Source: Hirsutella rhossiliensis
Taxonomy: Eukaryota; Ascomycota; Sordariomycetes; Hypocreales; Ophiocordycipitaceae
Reading direction: 5' to 3'
Length of the DNA stretch: 64,000 bases
Assembly (NCBI RefSeq): GCF_020360975.1
Contig: NW_025408667.1
Location: 806,001-870,000 of the forward strand
In this document: in pieces, positions 10,629 to 22,001 of the stretch
Layout of the letters: each line of letters begins with the position of its first letter
Numbering within the stretch: the stretch's first letter is position 1
Translations under genes and position numbers: made by a program
The notes under the pieces: model-generated
Seen by the model: the letters and a program-made list of their open reading frames with translations, nothing else
Told to the model about the DNA's origin: nothing
The model's database searches: none

Positions 10629-12275
10629 ATGATTACCCAGCCCCTTGTCGTTGCTGGCTTCATGGCCACGGCCACCATGGCCGGCGTCATCGAGCGCGGA
10701 GAGGACACGTCCATTTGCGGTGCTCCAAGCCCCAGCAACGAGCAGATGCAATCCTTCAAGTCCCTCATGGCCCGGTCTGCCGAAGGGGGGATCTTCAACC
10801 GCCAGGCCGGTGACGACCAGCCCCTCGAGATCGCCACTTTTATCCATGTCGTTGCTGAAGACAACACGCTGGAAGGAGGCATGCTCAGTGTACGTTATAT
10901 CCAAGAACACGTATCCTATCTCCGTCACTGTGCAGTCCGGGCCAGACATGCCTCACCTACACGGAAGCTAATGCAGCACGTTCCATGTCTAGAACGAGTC
11001 CGTGAGCAAGTCCGTGGAGATTATGAACACGCTCTACGCCCCGGCCAAAATCTCGTTCAAGATTCAGGACGTGACGTTTACCGAAGACCGCAACTTGGCC
11101 ACATACGGAGACGACCGCGGCATTGCTATGAAGCAGCAGCTCCGCCAGGGCGACTCGAGCGTGCTCAACCTCTACTACGTCCGGAACTTTGGCAGGCCCG
11201 GGCTCAAAGGAGAATGCACCTTTCCCACGGCTCCCGGAAGAGGAGACCCTATGGATGGGTGCGCTGTCGCCTCCGATTCTATCCCCGGGGGACCGACTGA
11301 GAGGCGCGGCCAGCGCCAGCCGAACTTCCCGAGCCGGCCCAACACCATGAACGGCCGGGAGGCGCGCAAAAACGACCCTAACGACTTTGGCATCACAAAG
11401 GTGGGCACCCACGAGGTCGGCCACTGGTTCGGCCTGCCGCATACCTTTTCCGAGGATGGCACCTGCAGAGCAATCGGCGACACGCCTCCCGAGTCGGGGC
11501 CGGCTATGATGTGCCGTACGGGGCAGAACCGGTGCGGCGTCACGCCGGCTCAGGAGGAGGAGCTGAACCAGAACATCATGAGCTACGCGTAAGTGTCTCT
11601 TGGGCCGGGAGTGGAAAGCAAGGGAGTGGGTGGATCAGTTGCTAATCAAAAGGTAATAACAGGGACTGCCCAAAGCAGGCATTCACTCAGGGTCAGATGC
11701 AGTATATGAGACAGAATTTCAGAGAGCGCCGCCAGACGGATGGAAACAGCCAGGGCAGCGCAGGACGGGGATCCGGAAGACCAAACGGACCCGGTGGACC
11801 CGGTGGCCCGGGCCCGAGACCGGGTCCTCGTCCTGGGCAGCCCATGCCGAATCCCGGACAACCCTTGCCAAATCCTGGCGAGCCAATGCCAAATCCCGGC
11901 CAGCCAATGCCAAATCCCGGCCGGCCCATGCCAAATCCCGGCTGGCCCATGCCAAGTCCCGGCCGGCCCATGCCGAATCCCGGATCACCCTTCCCGGGCG
12001 CCGAAGGCCCAGCCGGCAGACCCGGTGGCAGTCCGGCCATGCCTCCTTTCCCGGGCGTGTCTTCCGACGGTGGCCCGGCCCAACCACAGGAGCTTCCGGG
12101 CTTCCCCCCCTTTCCCGGCTTTGACCCCAACGAGCTTCCACCTCAAGACGGGGGGGCCATCATAGAGGCAGATGATTCCGCCCCCGTCGTCCAGGCTGCG
12201 CCGCCCCCGGGCCCCGACGGATTCCAAGACGATGGACTCGAGCCATTTGACGCTCCGATCCAAATCTACTACTGA
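10629..12275 (+). CDS. Secreted M43-type (pappalysin-like) metalloprotease with Pro-rich tail
   Basis: Exons 10629-10889, 10993-11588 and 11663-12275 give 489 aa; introns are 103 and 74 bp with GTACGT and GTAAGT donors. A short hydrophobic leader (MITQPLVVAGFMATATMAG) suggests secretion. The zinc site HEVGHWFGLPH lies at residues 227-237 (ligands His227, His231 and His237; catalytic Glu228). The metzincin Met-turn NIMSY follows at the end of exon 2. Cysteine-rich segments around the site fit fungal M43 extracellular proteases, which degrade host or environmental protein. After the domain comes a low-complexity tail built on six-residue units of the type PMPNPG-x, encoded by an 18-bp tandem repeat near 11837-11985, then an acidic end. 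The tail is unusual for the family and could be a wall-binding or linker region. Function comes from motifs; the substrate is unknown. Confidence 0.88.
11837..11990 (+). repeat. 18-bp coding minisatellite in metalloprotease tail
   Basis: About eight tandem 18-bp units encode PMPNPGQ/E/R/W/S variants. Units differ by a few bases, chiefly at the seventh residue position. In-frame gain or loss of units would change tail length without breaking the protein. Confidence 0.85.
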
Positions 12276-12840
12276 GAGCACAATCTCTGTACTCCGGGTT
12301 AGTAGTAATTACTCTTGCATTCAGACAAGGATGCATCGGCCCTTTTCTTTTCTGTGGTGACAGGGGTTTGCTTGAGACATTCTGTTACATGTATTTTTAC
12401 ATTCAGTTCGAATATCTGGCTTCCTAAGCGCAGCGCCGCTTATTGAAGCCAGCTTAAGCGCTATGCGCAACGACCCAGGTTTGATATAGCTGCCTCTTAG
12501 CAAAGTGGGAGTGAATAGAGATCTATGAACAACATTGAAGGCAAACATGACAACTTAGAATGACCTGCCGAGCAATTATCCCTGTTCTGTGGCTCATTGC
12601 CTTTGTTTCGTAGTTGAAGAGGCACTAGAGCAGTCGTCGAGCATTTAACATCCAAAATAGGGCATGTTGTTGTTGGCGCTGTTTCCTCACAGCTTGATGG
12701 CTAGAGGGGGCGGTATAATGGCTAGAGCTATCACATTCCTTTTCTCTCAAGTCGAGAGAGCCTGACTATATGGAGACGGAGGTATTAAACGCCCTTACAA
12801 GCACTGCGCTGTCGTTATTATAGCTCAAGATGACTTTCAT
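12276..12840. other. Intergenic stretch between protease and pogo element
   Basis: This holds the 3' flank of the metalloprotease and the left flank of the pogo-like transposon. No coding or structural feature is recognised. Confidence 0.5.
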
Positions 12841-12842
12841 TA

Positions 12843-12886
12843 AGTCCCTGCACATAGAAATGGGCACCCCCCTGTTTTGGGCACCC
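12843..12886 (+). repeat. Left terminal inverted repeat of pogo-like element
   Basis: The 44-bp repeat is identical to the reverse complement of 14653-14696, with no mismatch. Confidence 0.95.
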
Positions 12887-12996
12887 AAGATGGGTGCCCA
12901 ACCTAAACGGCTGCGTCAACTTCAACAGCAAATTTCACCGCGGAAACGCATCCAATCTGCTAAAAAATTGACGCATGTGTCTTCAAGCCACTACTG

Positions 12997-14274
12997 ATGA
13001 AATATACAGAGTCTGACATTCACAGCGCCCTTGAGGCAATCGCCAATGGCGGATCCGCCAAGAAGGCTGCTCGCGATTGGGGCGTCCTGAGGGCAACTCT
13101 TTACAATCGCATGCATGGTCACGAATGCAGAAAGGATGCATTTTCTGCTCTTCAGAGGCTTTCTCAGACACAGGAAAAGCAACTTACCGAATGGATTCTC
13201 ATTCAGGACGCCTTGGGCCTTCCTCCCACTCACTCGCAGATCAGGCAGTTCGCGCAGCGCATGCTCGCCGTCAAAGGAGACCACACACCGCTCGGAAAAC
13301 ACTGGATGCAAGCATTTTTAAGACGAAATCCTGCAGTTCGGACCCAGAAGTGCCATCACAGAGACTCTGCGCGTGTCAACGGCGCTTCTACCGAGGTAAT
13401 TCGGCCTTGGTTCAACAATTTCTTCCTTCCCGAGATTCTGGCTATTAAGCCGGAGAACAGGTACAACATGGATGAAGCAGGCATCATGGAAGGACTTGGG
13501 GAGAATGGCCTGGTCGTTGGCAGTGCTGAAAAACGATCTGTACAAAAGAAGACGCCTGGTTCTCGGGTCTGGACGTCGTTCATCGAGTGCGTGTCCGCTG
13601 CCGGCACCTTCCTCCCTCCACTCGTCATTTTCAAGGGCAAATCGGTCCAGCAACAGTGGTTCCCAGAAGATCTCAGTACTTTTAGTGACTGGCAATTCAC
13701 TGCGACAAAGAACGGCTGGACTTCGGACCAAACTGCGGTGGAGTGGCTCGAAAAGGTGTTCATTCCAAGAACCCAGCCACCCGACCCTTCGGAGCGAAGA
13801 CTGCTAGTATTGGACGGCCACGGAAGTCACGAGACGGTTGACTTCATGTATCTATGCTACCAGCATCAGATTCACCTTCTTTTCTTACCTCCCCATACCT
13901 CTCATGTGCTGCAACCGCTCGATTTGTCTGTCTTCTCCGCTCTTAAGCACTACTACCGCAAACAGGTCGGATTTCTCAGCCTCCTGACCGATTCAAGCCC
14001 AGTCGGCAAGCAAAACTTTCTTTCCTGCTACCAGAAAGCACGCGAGCAAGCGCTCACTGTGTCAAACATCAAGGGTGGCTGGAAAGCGACGGGTTTGTGG
14101 CCGGTGTCGATGGCGAAGCCACTTTTGAGCCCTCTTCTGCTGGAGAACAGCAACAGACGCAAAAGAACGCGAAAAATGTGGCCAATGCATTCAATAGCCA
14201 CTTACCCACCAGTGACTGGCAATCAGACACATCCCAGATTGCGTGGTCGACCCCGAGGCGCTCGCAAGATCTGA
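12997..14274 (+). CDS. Pogo/Fot1-type transposase, C-terminus frameshifted
   Basis: The 425-aa frame starts with a psq-type helix-turn-helix (YTESDIHSALEAIANGGS), followed by a CENP-B-like DNA-binding region (to about residue 115) and a DDE_1 catalytic domain. Catalytic residues are Asp159 (NMDEAG), Asp273 (LDGHGSH) and Asp309 (LDLSVF). The last two are separated by 35 residues, giving the DD35D spacing of Fot1-like elements. The typical ending GGWKATGLWPV is present. After that, the family's C-terminal region (TPRRSQDL, FNQLD, RLLFRKI, then KKRKRV with a coiled stretch) is found in a second frame at 14200-14360 and back in a third at 14389-14607. Two frameshifts therefore remove the natural tail. 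Catalysis may survive truncation, but that is not certain. Confidence 0.92.
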   Translation: MKYTESDIHSALEAIANGGSAKKAARDWGVLRATLYNRMHGHECRKDAFSALQRLSQTQEKQLTEWILIQDALGLPPTHSQIRQFAQRMLAVKGDHTPLGKHWMQAFLRRNPAVRTQKCHHRDSARVNGASTEVIRPWFNNFFLPEILAIKPENRYNMDEAGIMEGLGENGLVVGSAEKRSVQKKTPGSRVWTSFIECVSAAGTFLPPLVIFKGKSVQQQWFPEDLSTFSDWQFTATKNGWTSDQTAVEWLEKVFIPRTQPPDPSERRLLVLDGHGSHETVDFMYLCYQHQIHLLFLPPHTSHVLQPLDLSVFSALKHYYRKQVGFLSLLTDSSPVGKQNFLSCYQKAREQALTVSNIKGGWKATGLWPVSMAKPLLSPLLLENSNRRKRTRKMWPMHSIATYPPVTGNQTHPRLRGRPRGARKI

Positions 14275-14607
14275 AGGTTCAGGTAGTTCAATTCAACCAG
14301 CTAGACGACGACGTGCCCACGAAGAGATTGCTGTTCAGGAAGATCACAAAGGGTTTGACGAGAAGGATGGCCTTTAGCAAAAGCTCAATTGCAGATTCAG
14401 GCACTGGAAACACAATTGGCGGCCGTCAAGCCGAAAAAAAGGAAGAGGGTGGTCACGAGCCCGAATTCGAGGTTCGCCAATATTGAGGCAATACGACGGG
14501 CGCAGGAGGAGGTGAACGCAGCTGAGAATGAAGAATCTGATGAAACCGAAGCTGAGGTTTCAGAAATAGGTGACGATTGTATCGTAGTGCACGGTGGTGG
14601 GCAGTGA
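14200..14607 (+). pseudogene. Out-of-frame C-terminal part of pogo transposase
   Basis: Two short frames continue the transposase. The first holds TPRRSQDLKVQVVQFNQLD and RLLFRKI. The second (14389-14607) begins QIQALETQLAAVKPKKRKRV and ends in an acidic tail before TGA. In relatives these belong to one continuous C-terminal domain, so one base-level indel near 14150-14220 and one near 14360-14385 are implied. Confidence 0.8.
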
Positions 14608-14652
14608 GAAGGGATTGAATTAATGGTGTTGAAAATGGTCGTGATTTTTTTG

Positions 14653-14696
14653 GGGTGCCCAAAACAGGGGGGTGCCCATTTCTATGTGCAGGGACT
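14653..14696 (-). repeat. Right terminal inverted repeat of pogo-like element
   Basis: This is the 44-bp inverted copy of 12843-12886. TA follows at 14697-14698. Confidence 0.95.
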
Positions 14697-14698
14697 TA

Positions 14699-17600
14699 AT
14701 TGGTAAAGCTTCTCCTCTCGAAATCAAAGAGTCTCTATTGTCCGCCAATCAACTTTACCATGCCCGTGCTACCCGAGCATAAAATCTTCTCTCGAATTAT
14801 AATCACAGGTTTCAACCCAGAGCGTTTAGCTTCAAAACCATATGTCCTCGACAGCAGCTCAAGCCTTGGTCGAGTTCAACCATCCCGGTAAGCCATCACT
14901 GGTGGATTCTCGAGTTCTGTCGCACTATAAGCTATACATGGAGTAAACAGCAAGCGGCCGCTACCTGTCCGCCATGAATACTGAAGTCGACACTGTACAT
15001 TGTCGTTCGGGCTTCGGGCAGTGATTGGTGTGGAAATTTTCCCACGAACAGTTAAGTCCTCCCAGACTCCGCATAACTTGGCAAAAGTCCTCCCAAGTCT
15101 GGCCTGTCTACTAGAGCCCTAGACTTACCAGAGACTGCAGTAAATATCCGCTCTAGATGACAACGAGCGCCGCCAAGTAGTCTGTCTCCTAAACTTGGGT
15201 GTATGGGCAGGGTACCGTCTTGATCAAGTATCATTAGCATGTGAGGCTTGACTTTCTTCTAGCCTTGTCGGATTCGCTGTTATCAACTGCACCGTATCAC
15301 GGACTGATACAGCGCCTCTCTTGGAGCCAGGGAGAACGAGTACGGCTTCCAGGCCAGTAGTCGATTGGGGTCAGTGTTTACATGTACGTTTCGTTGGTGG
15401 CGAGGGAGTCTCTCTCGCCGTGGTGTTAATTTCATTTGCGGAATATTAATCTTCTAGACGGCATGCTTTCGAGACCTCTAAAGCCACAAGATATATACTT
15501 TGGAGCAAATAATGTACATTTGCGGCGCCATTCCTTTCACTGAGCCTTGGTAGATCAACCTACGAAGTGCCTCGTTTAGGCCTCTCTGGAAGTTAAACTG
15601 CGTCTGCCCTGATTGCGTCGACTAGCGTCGAGTCGGACTCTAGAGAGTACTGATCAGTCCATGGGCTATGATCGGTAGGAATAATTAACGACGGCAGTTA
15701 TGGATAGGTAATCAAGCTTATGCGATGGTGCGCCGGCGTTCGTTGGCGAAGTCGAGGGGCGAGTAGAACTAGGGGTTTATAATGGCTACCCGTGGCCAGC
15801 ACATAGATGACGCGCAGCAGTGATGCTATTGTAAGAATTGGTTCGAGCCATCTCACCTCACGAAGTACTGCAGTGACTTGGCGAGTATTACATGAGATAC
15901 GTGTTACTTCGCTTGTTTCTTCCGTCTGTTATTATATCCGTGAATACTGGCATGTCATGAGAAGAAATGCTCATAGTGTTGGTCCCTGTCTACTACTCTA
16001 AAGACCGTTTCCCGGAAGCACATGCAACTATGACCGAGAAGGGCCGGATGAATGCAACCCATGCTGCAATGGCGCAGATACTAGGCCGACTTATTGGCGG
16101 GCTAGAACAGATGAAACGCCAAAGCACGAGAGCAATGCACATTCTATCTGCAGCTTGTCAAAGCAAAGGAGCTCAAGTGAATAAAACTCTGATGAGCTAG
16201 AAAAAAGAAGCACACATTAACCGTGGTTGGATGGAGATAGGATCCCTGGAATATGGAGAGACAAGAGGCACAGCTGGATCGGGGAGATGGATCAGGATTC
16301 GAGAATGAATGCGGCCAGCACACGTCAACGTCGCCATTGATGCCAGGCCAGGGTCTCGGCACCCGTGATGCGACTCCGCTGTCGTTTTTGTCCAGAGGAG
16401 CCTTGTGAACAGCACCAATGGTGAGGTCATTCGAATACTAGTGCCAACAAAGCGCCTGGTCAGAGGCGCAACAAGAAGGTAGGATCGCGACCGGGGGCAG
16501 ATCGACGCCGCCGAGGCTTCTCCGAACACAAAGGCCAAAAGGGGCCATCCAAGTTCTCCCATGGTAACGGCCTACATCCGATGACTTTGAGCGCTTTGAG
16601 ACGTGCGGCAGCTATTCGGGTTTGACAGACGGCTCGTCGTTGTGGGCAGCGTCGGCTCAGGCTTCAACTTGGCAGCATCTGCTCATGTCGATTCATCAAG
16701 GGAGCTGTTTACATGTAGTCCGGGCCTGAAGAACACTGTATGCTCGAGGTGCGGATCCTCCTCTTCTAGGATGCCCCCGACATACCTTCCCCATGTGGCC
16801 TAGACGTAGTCGCATGAGGCCCAAAGCCATGCCTACCTTGCCTTGCCGTGCGTACATGTGTAGCTGCGGTAGTACATACGGACAAGGTGCCACGGCGCGA
16901 GTGCTGTTCCTCGTCCGGTCTTGAGTCGGTATTCATACATGGCCTCGTTTCTTGGCTTATATGGGTGTTTGAGGACTCCGATTGTCCTCTGTCTCTCGGC
17001 TCAATGTTTCGTCTCGGGTTCGCTCAAGCCACCGCCCAGATTGAATAATAACCATCTCCTCCTCGTCGTATTTGTTGTACGTGGCAACAATCACGGCCGT
17101 TCTACAGACGCAAGCTAGGCATTCTCACTCTCTATTGCCGCTCATCCGTGCCGTGGAAACAAAAAGCACTCGGGTCTCGATGCCGAGTACATACCTGGAC
17201 GGCCTGGCCAAGACTCCCGTGCCCCCGGACACCACCTCCGCAGCTCAAGGCCGTATCCAATGACAGTGGACTTCGGACAAGTAATGGACCGAACAGGGGC
17301 ATGGTGTTCCCTCCCTCTCGCCCCTGTAGCCGCTATTGAGCTGGCGTTGCAGGAGTCCCTCGCGCTAAGAAGAGGCGGTGGTTGAAGCGAGCCTCGGCTC
17401 CCCAACATTGGCGCTCTCTGGCGCCCAGCTTCTCTCTTCAACCACTTTCATGTGCCAGCCCTACCGATCGGATACCTATCCCAGCCCATCGCCATGTACC
17501 CCGCAATACTCCTGCTTGCTCCCCGCGTGGGGAAGCGGGGACTCGAACCTTGTGAGTTTCCCAAAGGAGCAACGCCCCTGTCGACCGACGGCCACGAGGT

Positions 17601-18046
17601 CATAGGACCGCTGGCCGGATGAGCCGCACGGCCGAGAGCCCGTAGTCCAACGACGCCATCTTTATTCCCGGATTGACGGTGACGGCAACATGTGTGTGTG
17701 TGTGAATATACGAGTGCGTGTGTTGTCTTGTCACGCTACATGTCCAGCCTCCCCAGCATAGGTGTCTTGGTTATGTGGGGTTTTTCTGAGCCGCTATGCG
17801 CGTAGGGAGTAGAGACGCCCTGGAAAGGGATCAGCATAAGATCCCCTGTTTCCCCGTTGCTTTTCCCTTTTCAATGAGGCTCTCCGTAGAGGGTTCGGTA
17901 CGGAGTCTAGCGGATAGCGGCCGTCTTCATTCCAGTTTCCCTCGTTTCAGCCCCCTCCAATAACAAGAATAAACCAAGGCGTGCTGTGCCGGTCACCCTG
18001 TTAAGCGTGTCTTGTACTTCTCCCAACCGCTCCTCGACGTTTCAGC
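14699..18046. other. Long intergenic stretch, no gene recognised
   Basis: About 3.3 kb has only short open frames without motifs. The left half is AT-richer. A (TG)n run sits near 17693-17704. Near 17530 the minus strand reads like a tRNA T-loop (GGTTCGAGTCC), but no acceptor or D stem matches. The last few hundred bases are the probable promoter of the carboxylesterase. Confidence 0.5.
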
Positions 18047-19879
18047 ATGAAGTTTCTCATCATACAGGCGGCATTGGCTGCTTTGTTCGTCCCCTCGGCC
18101 GGGGCCGTCCCGACCTCGGAACCGACTCCAACTCCAGACTCGACTCCAGCACCTAAGGTGCAGGGCCCAGAGGTGCGGCCGCCATCTTTCCCGGACCCGG
18201 ACGCGGCGCCGTTCCCTATCCCGGACCCTGAGGCGCCGCAGACACAACAACAGCGATTCGCCAAGGTCAATGTCGACGTCCCAACTGGAGAAGGCAAGAT
18301 CACGGGCAAATCGCGTCTGGGAGTCGAGGTTTTCAACGGCATCCCGTTTGCCGATCCGCCCGTCGGGCCCCTGCGTCTTAAGCCACCTAGGAGACTCTCG
18401 AGAAAGCTGGGCAACGTCGATGCTACCGGCTTTGCCCCGGCCTGCCCACAAATGTTCGTCTCTTCCGAGGCAAGAGACGGACTTGGAAAGATTCTGTCTA
18501 CTCTTCTCCAGCTTCCTCTGCTAAAACAGCTAAATGGCCAAGAAGACTGCCTAACGGTCGACGTCGCTAGACCGGAGGGCACCAAGGCCGGTGACAAGCT
18601 TCCCGTCCTCTTCTGGATCTATGGAGGAGGCTTCGAATTAGGAAGCACCAACTCCTACGACGCCACTAGTCTTCTGGCGACGGCCAGGAAGAACAAACAG
18701 CCTTTTGTATACGTGGCTGTCAATTACCGCGTTGCCGGCTTTGGCTTCATGCCCGGCAAGGAAATCCTGCGCGATGGCAGCTCCAACCTCGGCTTACTCG
18801 ATCAACGCATGGGCCTCGAGTGGGTTGCCGATAACATCGAGGCCTTTGGCGGTGATCCGTCCAAGGTTACGATTTGGGGCGAGTCCGCCGGCGCCATTTC
18901 TGTCTACAACCAAATGCTCCTGTTCGGGGGCAACGCATCCTATCACGGCAAGCCGCTCTTCCGAGGTGCCATTATGAACTCGGGCAGCTCTGTTCCTGCC
19001 GACCCGGTCGACTGCCCCAAGGGCCAAGCTGTCTATGATTTCGTCGTCGAACAGGCGGGATGCTCGGGCGCGGAGGATACCCTGAAATGCCTGCGCGAGT
19101 TGCCCTACGAGACATTCCTCCGCGCCTCGACTGCGCCCCCCGGGATTCTGTCGTACACCTCTGTCGCCCTTTCCTACCTCCCCCGCCCCGACGGCAAAGT
19201 CTTGGAGGACAGTCCGGACAAGATGACAGAGAAGGGCAGGTATCACGCCGTGCCTTTCATCATCGGAGACCAGGAAGACGAAGGCACCATCTTCTCAATC
19301 TTCCAGACTAATGTAACCACAGCTGACAAGATGGCCGATTATCTTCACCAGTACCTTTTCCACAATGCCCCTAGGGACAAGTTGAAGGAGTACGTCGACC
19401 TCTACGAGCCCGCGCTACTGCAGGGGGGTCCTTTCCGGACAGGTATTCTCAACGAACTATACCCTGGCTTTAAGCGAGTCGCCGCGATCCTGGCCGATGT
19501 CAGCTTCCTCTCGACCCGGCGCACGGTGCTTAAGTCGATTGCCAAGGTCAAGCCAGACGTGCCTGCCTGGTCCTACCTCTCGTCCTATTTCTACGGCACG
19601 CCCGTTGTGGGAACCTTTCACGGGTCGGATATCCTTCATATCTTCTACGGCATCTTGCCCAGCCACGCCATGAAGAGCTGCCGCACGTACTACTTCAATT
19701 TTCTCTACAACCTGGACCCGAACAAGGGCGTGGGCGGCTATGCAGAGTGGCCGCAGTGGAAGGACAACAACGATCTCATGTGGTTCAAGTCGTTTTTCAA
19801 TAATAAGATTATCAAGGATGACTTCCGTAGTGGTGCCTTGGGGTGGCTCGAGAAACATGGGGATATTCTGCGTATCTGA
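18047..19879 (+). CDS. Secreted type B carboxylesterase/lipase
   Basis: This intronless gene encodes 610 aa of the carboxylesterase/cholinesterase alpha/beta-hydrolase family (Candida rugosa lipase-like). A signal peptide ends around the Ala-rich VPSAGA. A Pro-rich linker (residues about 21-65) follows and then the catalytic domain. The oxyanion-hole motif YGGGF is near residue 193. The nucleophile is Ser280 in GESAGA, the acid is Glu412 in EDEGTIF and the base is His525 in FHGSDI. The EDCLTVDV signature is also present. Length is slightly above the usual 540-580 aa because of the Pro-rich N-terminal linker. It would hydrolyse ester bonds of lipids or xenobiotics outside the cell; the exact substrate cannot be read from sequence. 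ATG at 18047 opens the signal peptide directly, which decides the start. Confidence 0.93.
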   Translation: MKFLIIQAALAALFVPSAGAVPTSEPTPTPDSTPAPKVQGPEVRPPSFPDPDAAPFPIPDPEAPQTQQQRFAKVNVDVPTGEGKITGKSRLGVEVFNGIPFADPPVGPLRLKPPRRLSRKLGNVDATGFAPACPQMFVSSEARDGLGKILSTLLQLPLLKQLNGQEDCLTVDVARPEGTKAGDKLPVLFWIYGGGFELGSTNSYDATSLLATARKNKQPFVYVAVNYRVAGFGFMPGKEILRDGSSNLGLLDQRMGLEWVADNIEAFGGDPSKVTIWGESAGAISVYNQMLLFGGNASYHGKPLFRGAIMNSGSSVPADPVDCPKGQAVYDFVVEQAGCSGAEDTLKCLRELPYETFLRASTAPPGILSYTSVALSYLPRPDGKVLEDSPDKMTEKGRYHAVPFIIGDQEDEGTIFSIFQTNVTTADKMADYLHQYLFHNAPRDKLKEYVDLYEPALLQGGPFRTGILNELYPGFKRVAAILADVSFLSTRRTVLKSIAKVKPDVPAWSYLSSYFYGTPVVGTFHGSDILHIFYGILPSHAMKSCRTYYFNFLYNLDPNKGVGGYAEWPQWKDNNDLMWFKSFFNNKIIKDDFRSGALGWLEKHGDILRI

Positions 19880-20960
19880 CAGGCTGCTTTGAGCTGGAGG
19901 CATTATCATATTTTCCCTTTATGTTTTGAGCCAGGGGATAAGTTTGATTTCACATGAATGGTCCGCATGTATAACTTGCCTATCGAAGCCTGGCGCCGTT
20001 GCTGAGACACACTGAGGAAGTAACGAGGACTTTGCGACGATTGATGGAATGTCTTGGGCACCGACACGGGTCATTGTCTCACCCCTCTGCCGAGTGTATA
20101 CCCGAAAAGTTTCAAAGCAAGCGAGAGACCCGTACAATGCGCGTGATCCAAATAGACCGAGCTCAGGAGGTATCCAGTGCGCAGGTGAGAGGGAGGCATC
20201 AACGTCTACATCCACAAGCACCGAGATGTATAGTCGTTAAGCAGCTCAGAAACACGCAGGTAGAGAAGAACTTGCCACTACCTCAGATCCCCAAGCCTAG
20301 GGGGTGTCCCAGCAGTATTTGCCATTCAGCATATGTACGCATCAGAACGAAGCTTCCTTTGCAAGTCGGACGATCAGTCTTGGCAATCGGCACGGTGGTT
20401 CGTCGTTGATGTCGAGTAACGCCGCGATGGAAGTGAAATTTGCGAGTCTTAAGGCTTACAAGTATCCAGTTTGTCGGAGAGCCAAATACAATTGGATAGC
20501 TTCTCAACATGTATGCAGCTGCCGTGAGGTGTTTCAAGAGCTAGACGGGAGCAGTGGCCATGGGAGATTTGTGGGTGAAAGTCGAGCCTCGTGTTCGCTT
20601 CGACACCTGGCCTCGAGGCTATCAAGTTCAGTACGACTGAAAACAAAAGGGGTGCCCCGTGGCGCCCTGATAAACGGGGCATCCATCGAAGTAAGTCCGC
20701 TTGTTTCCATGGGGACGAGTTTGCACATTCACGGCGGTATTGCGCCGACACCGGTCCTCTCTCCCGCCGCTAGTTGAATGGCCCGGTAGTGTTAGTCCGG
20801 GAAAGGGGAGGCTCCCATGTAAGAGAACGAAGGGTGTCACCAGACTGCCGCGAATTAATATGCGTAAATAGGGAGATAAGTTACACGTGAGTGATGATAA
20901 GACCGCCGCCGCCTGCAAACTCGGGCGTTTCGAGGCGGGCAGTTTAATCCTTGCTTATGA
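19880..20960. other. Intergenic stretch before hAT element
   Basis: This holds the 3' flank of the carboxylesterase and unassigned DNA. No coding motif is seen in any frame. The last eight bases before the transposon (20961-20968, GCCAAGAT) are its target duplication. Confidence 0.5.
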
Positions 20961-20968
20961 GCCAAGAT

Positions 20969-20985
20969 CAGGGTGGTTTTCCATA
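20969..20985 (+). repeat. Left inverted end of hAT element
   Basis: The 17-bp end is identical to the reverse complement of 22431-22447. The preceding GCCAAGAT is the target duplication. Confidence 0.95.
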
Positions 20986-21239
20986 CATGGAAAGGCCTGC
21001 AATCGATAATCGGTATCGGCCCCACATTTATTGCAAGTATTGCAATACACCTTTCCATACTTGGTCCGTGCACGACGACAAAATGTCACTGAAGACACCT
21101 TCGACAAGATGGACAAATTCACACCATATGGTGAATTAAAAATACGAAGTAATTGATTGAGCTCAATGATAATGTCCAAAAGAGAGGGTAGGCAAATCTT
21201 ACGTGTTTTGTTCCAAGACGAGGAGGGAAATCAGACGGG

Positions 21240-22001
21240 AATTTGCACGAATTCTCACGCCACGGTCACGCCACCGCCCCTTCCTCTTCAAGACATTGTT
21301 CTTCACCCAATGCTTCAACCAATTCTCCTTTTCAATTTGGTCCGCATCCAATTGTGCCCTTTCCCAGGAGATCGTACGACGAGCCCTGAAAACACCCGTT
21401 CCGGCTCGTCGCTCATCGCTGGCATTGATAGGATGTCTATTGCCATTCGTGATAACTTCGGCCGTCGGTTCCTATGTCGCTCTTGAAGCCACCATGATAA
21501 AGCAGTTGTTGGCGCAATCTCATATGGATCACCTGAGATGTAATCTTCATACTCGTCTTGACTTGTAGGTCGAGCACAATTCTGCAGATTTCTTGAAATA
21601 CGATCAAATGCATCAAGGCCATTGTCTTCTTCTTCGTCCAGTACATGATACGAAATTGTACCGTCGTTTGTATTTCGGTAAGAGTAGCAAAGGTCTTTGA
21701 CCCGTTTGAAAGCAGTTTTATGCCACTTCTTCTAATTTGAGTGGATGTACGTCGTGCGATAGCTTGGATGAAGGACCAAAGAAGCGGCGTAATAGGGCGA
21801 ATTCTCTTTATTGATAATTTCTTGGTCAAGGTAGCCTTTGAAGACACGGCCCAGATCCCACGCTTGCCCGTAGAGTTGATCAAATCCTTCGATGATGGAC
21901 GGTTGAAGAGGAGATAAATTCTCTGCGACGTTGATGACATACTTTCTTGCCCTCAGGGTGTTTTCGAAAGCTGGCTGTGACAGAAGTACTGTAGGGATCA
22001 T
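21240..22001 (-). pseudogene. hAT transposase C-terminal remnant
   Basis: The minus-strand frame runs QLYGQAWDLGRVFKGYLD, then SPYYAASLVLHPSYRTTY, a typical fungal hAT segment. It hits an in-frame TAG after YIHSN where relatives have Trp, then continues in the same frame through YEDYISGDP and PKLSRMAIDILSMPAMSDE to ERVFSG. After a one-base frame change near 21385 it continues ARRTISWERAQLDADQIE and NWLKHW. This is the hAT dimerisation domain. The N-terminal BED finger and first catalytic part are missing. The product could not be active. Confidence 0.9.

Larger units (their letters stand above)
12843..14696 (+). mobile_element. Pogo/Fot1-like Tc1/mariner DNA transposon
   Basis: The 1,854-bp element has perfect 44-bp terminal inverted repeats (12843-12886 and 14653-14696) starting AGTCCCTGCACATAG. 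It is flanked by the TA duplication expected of the superfamily (12841-12842 and 14697-14698). It encodes one transposase on the plus strand. The ends are intact and could be mobilised, but the C-terminal part of the transposase is frameshifted. Confidence 0.95.

Noticed and set aside
17520..17605. tRNA-like T-loop (GGTTCGAGTCC) on the minus strand
   Set aside because: The T stem has two A-C mismatches and no acceptor or D stem pairs at the right distance. It is not a tRNA gene as it stands.
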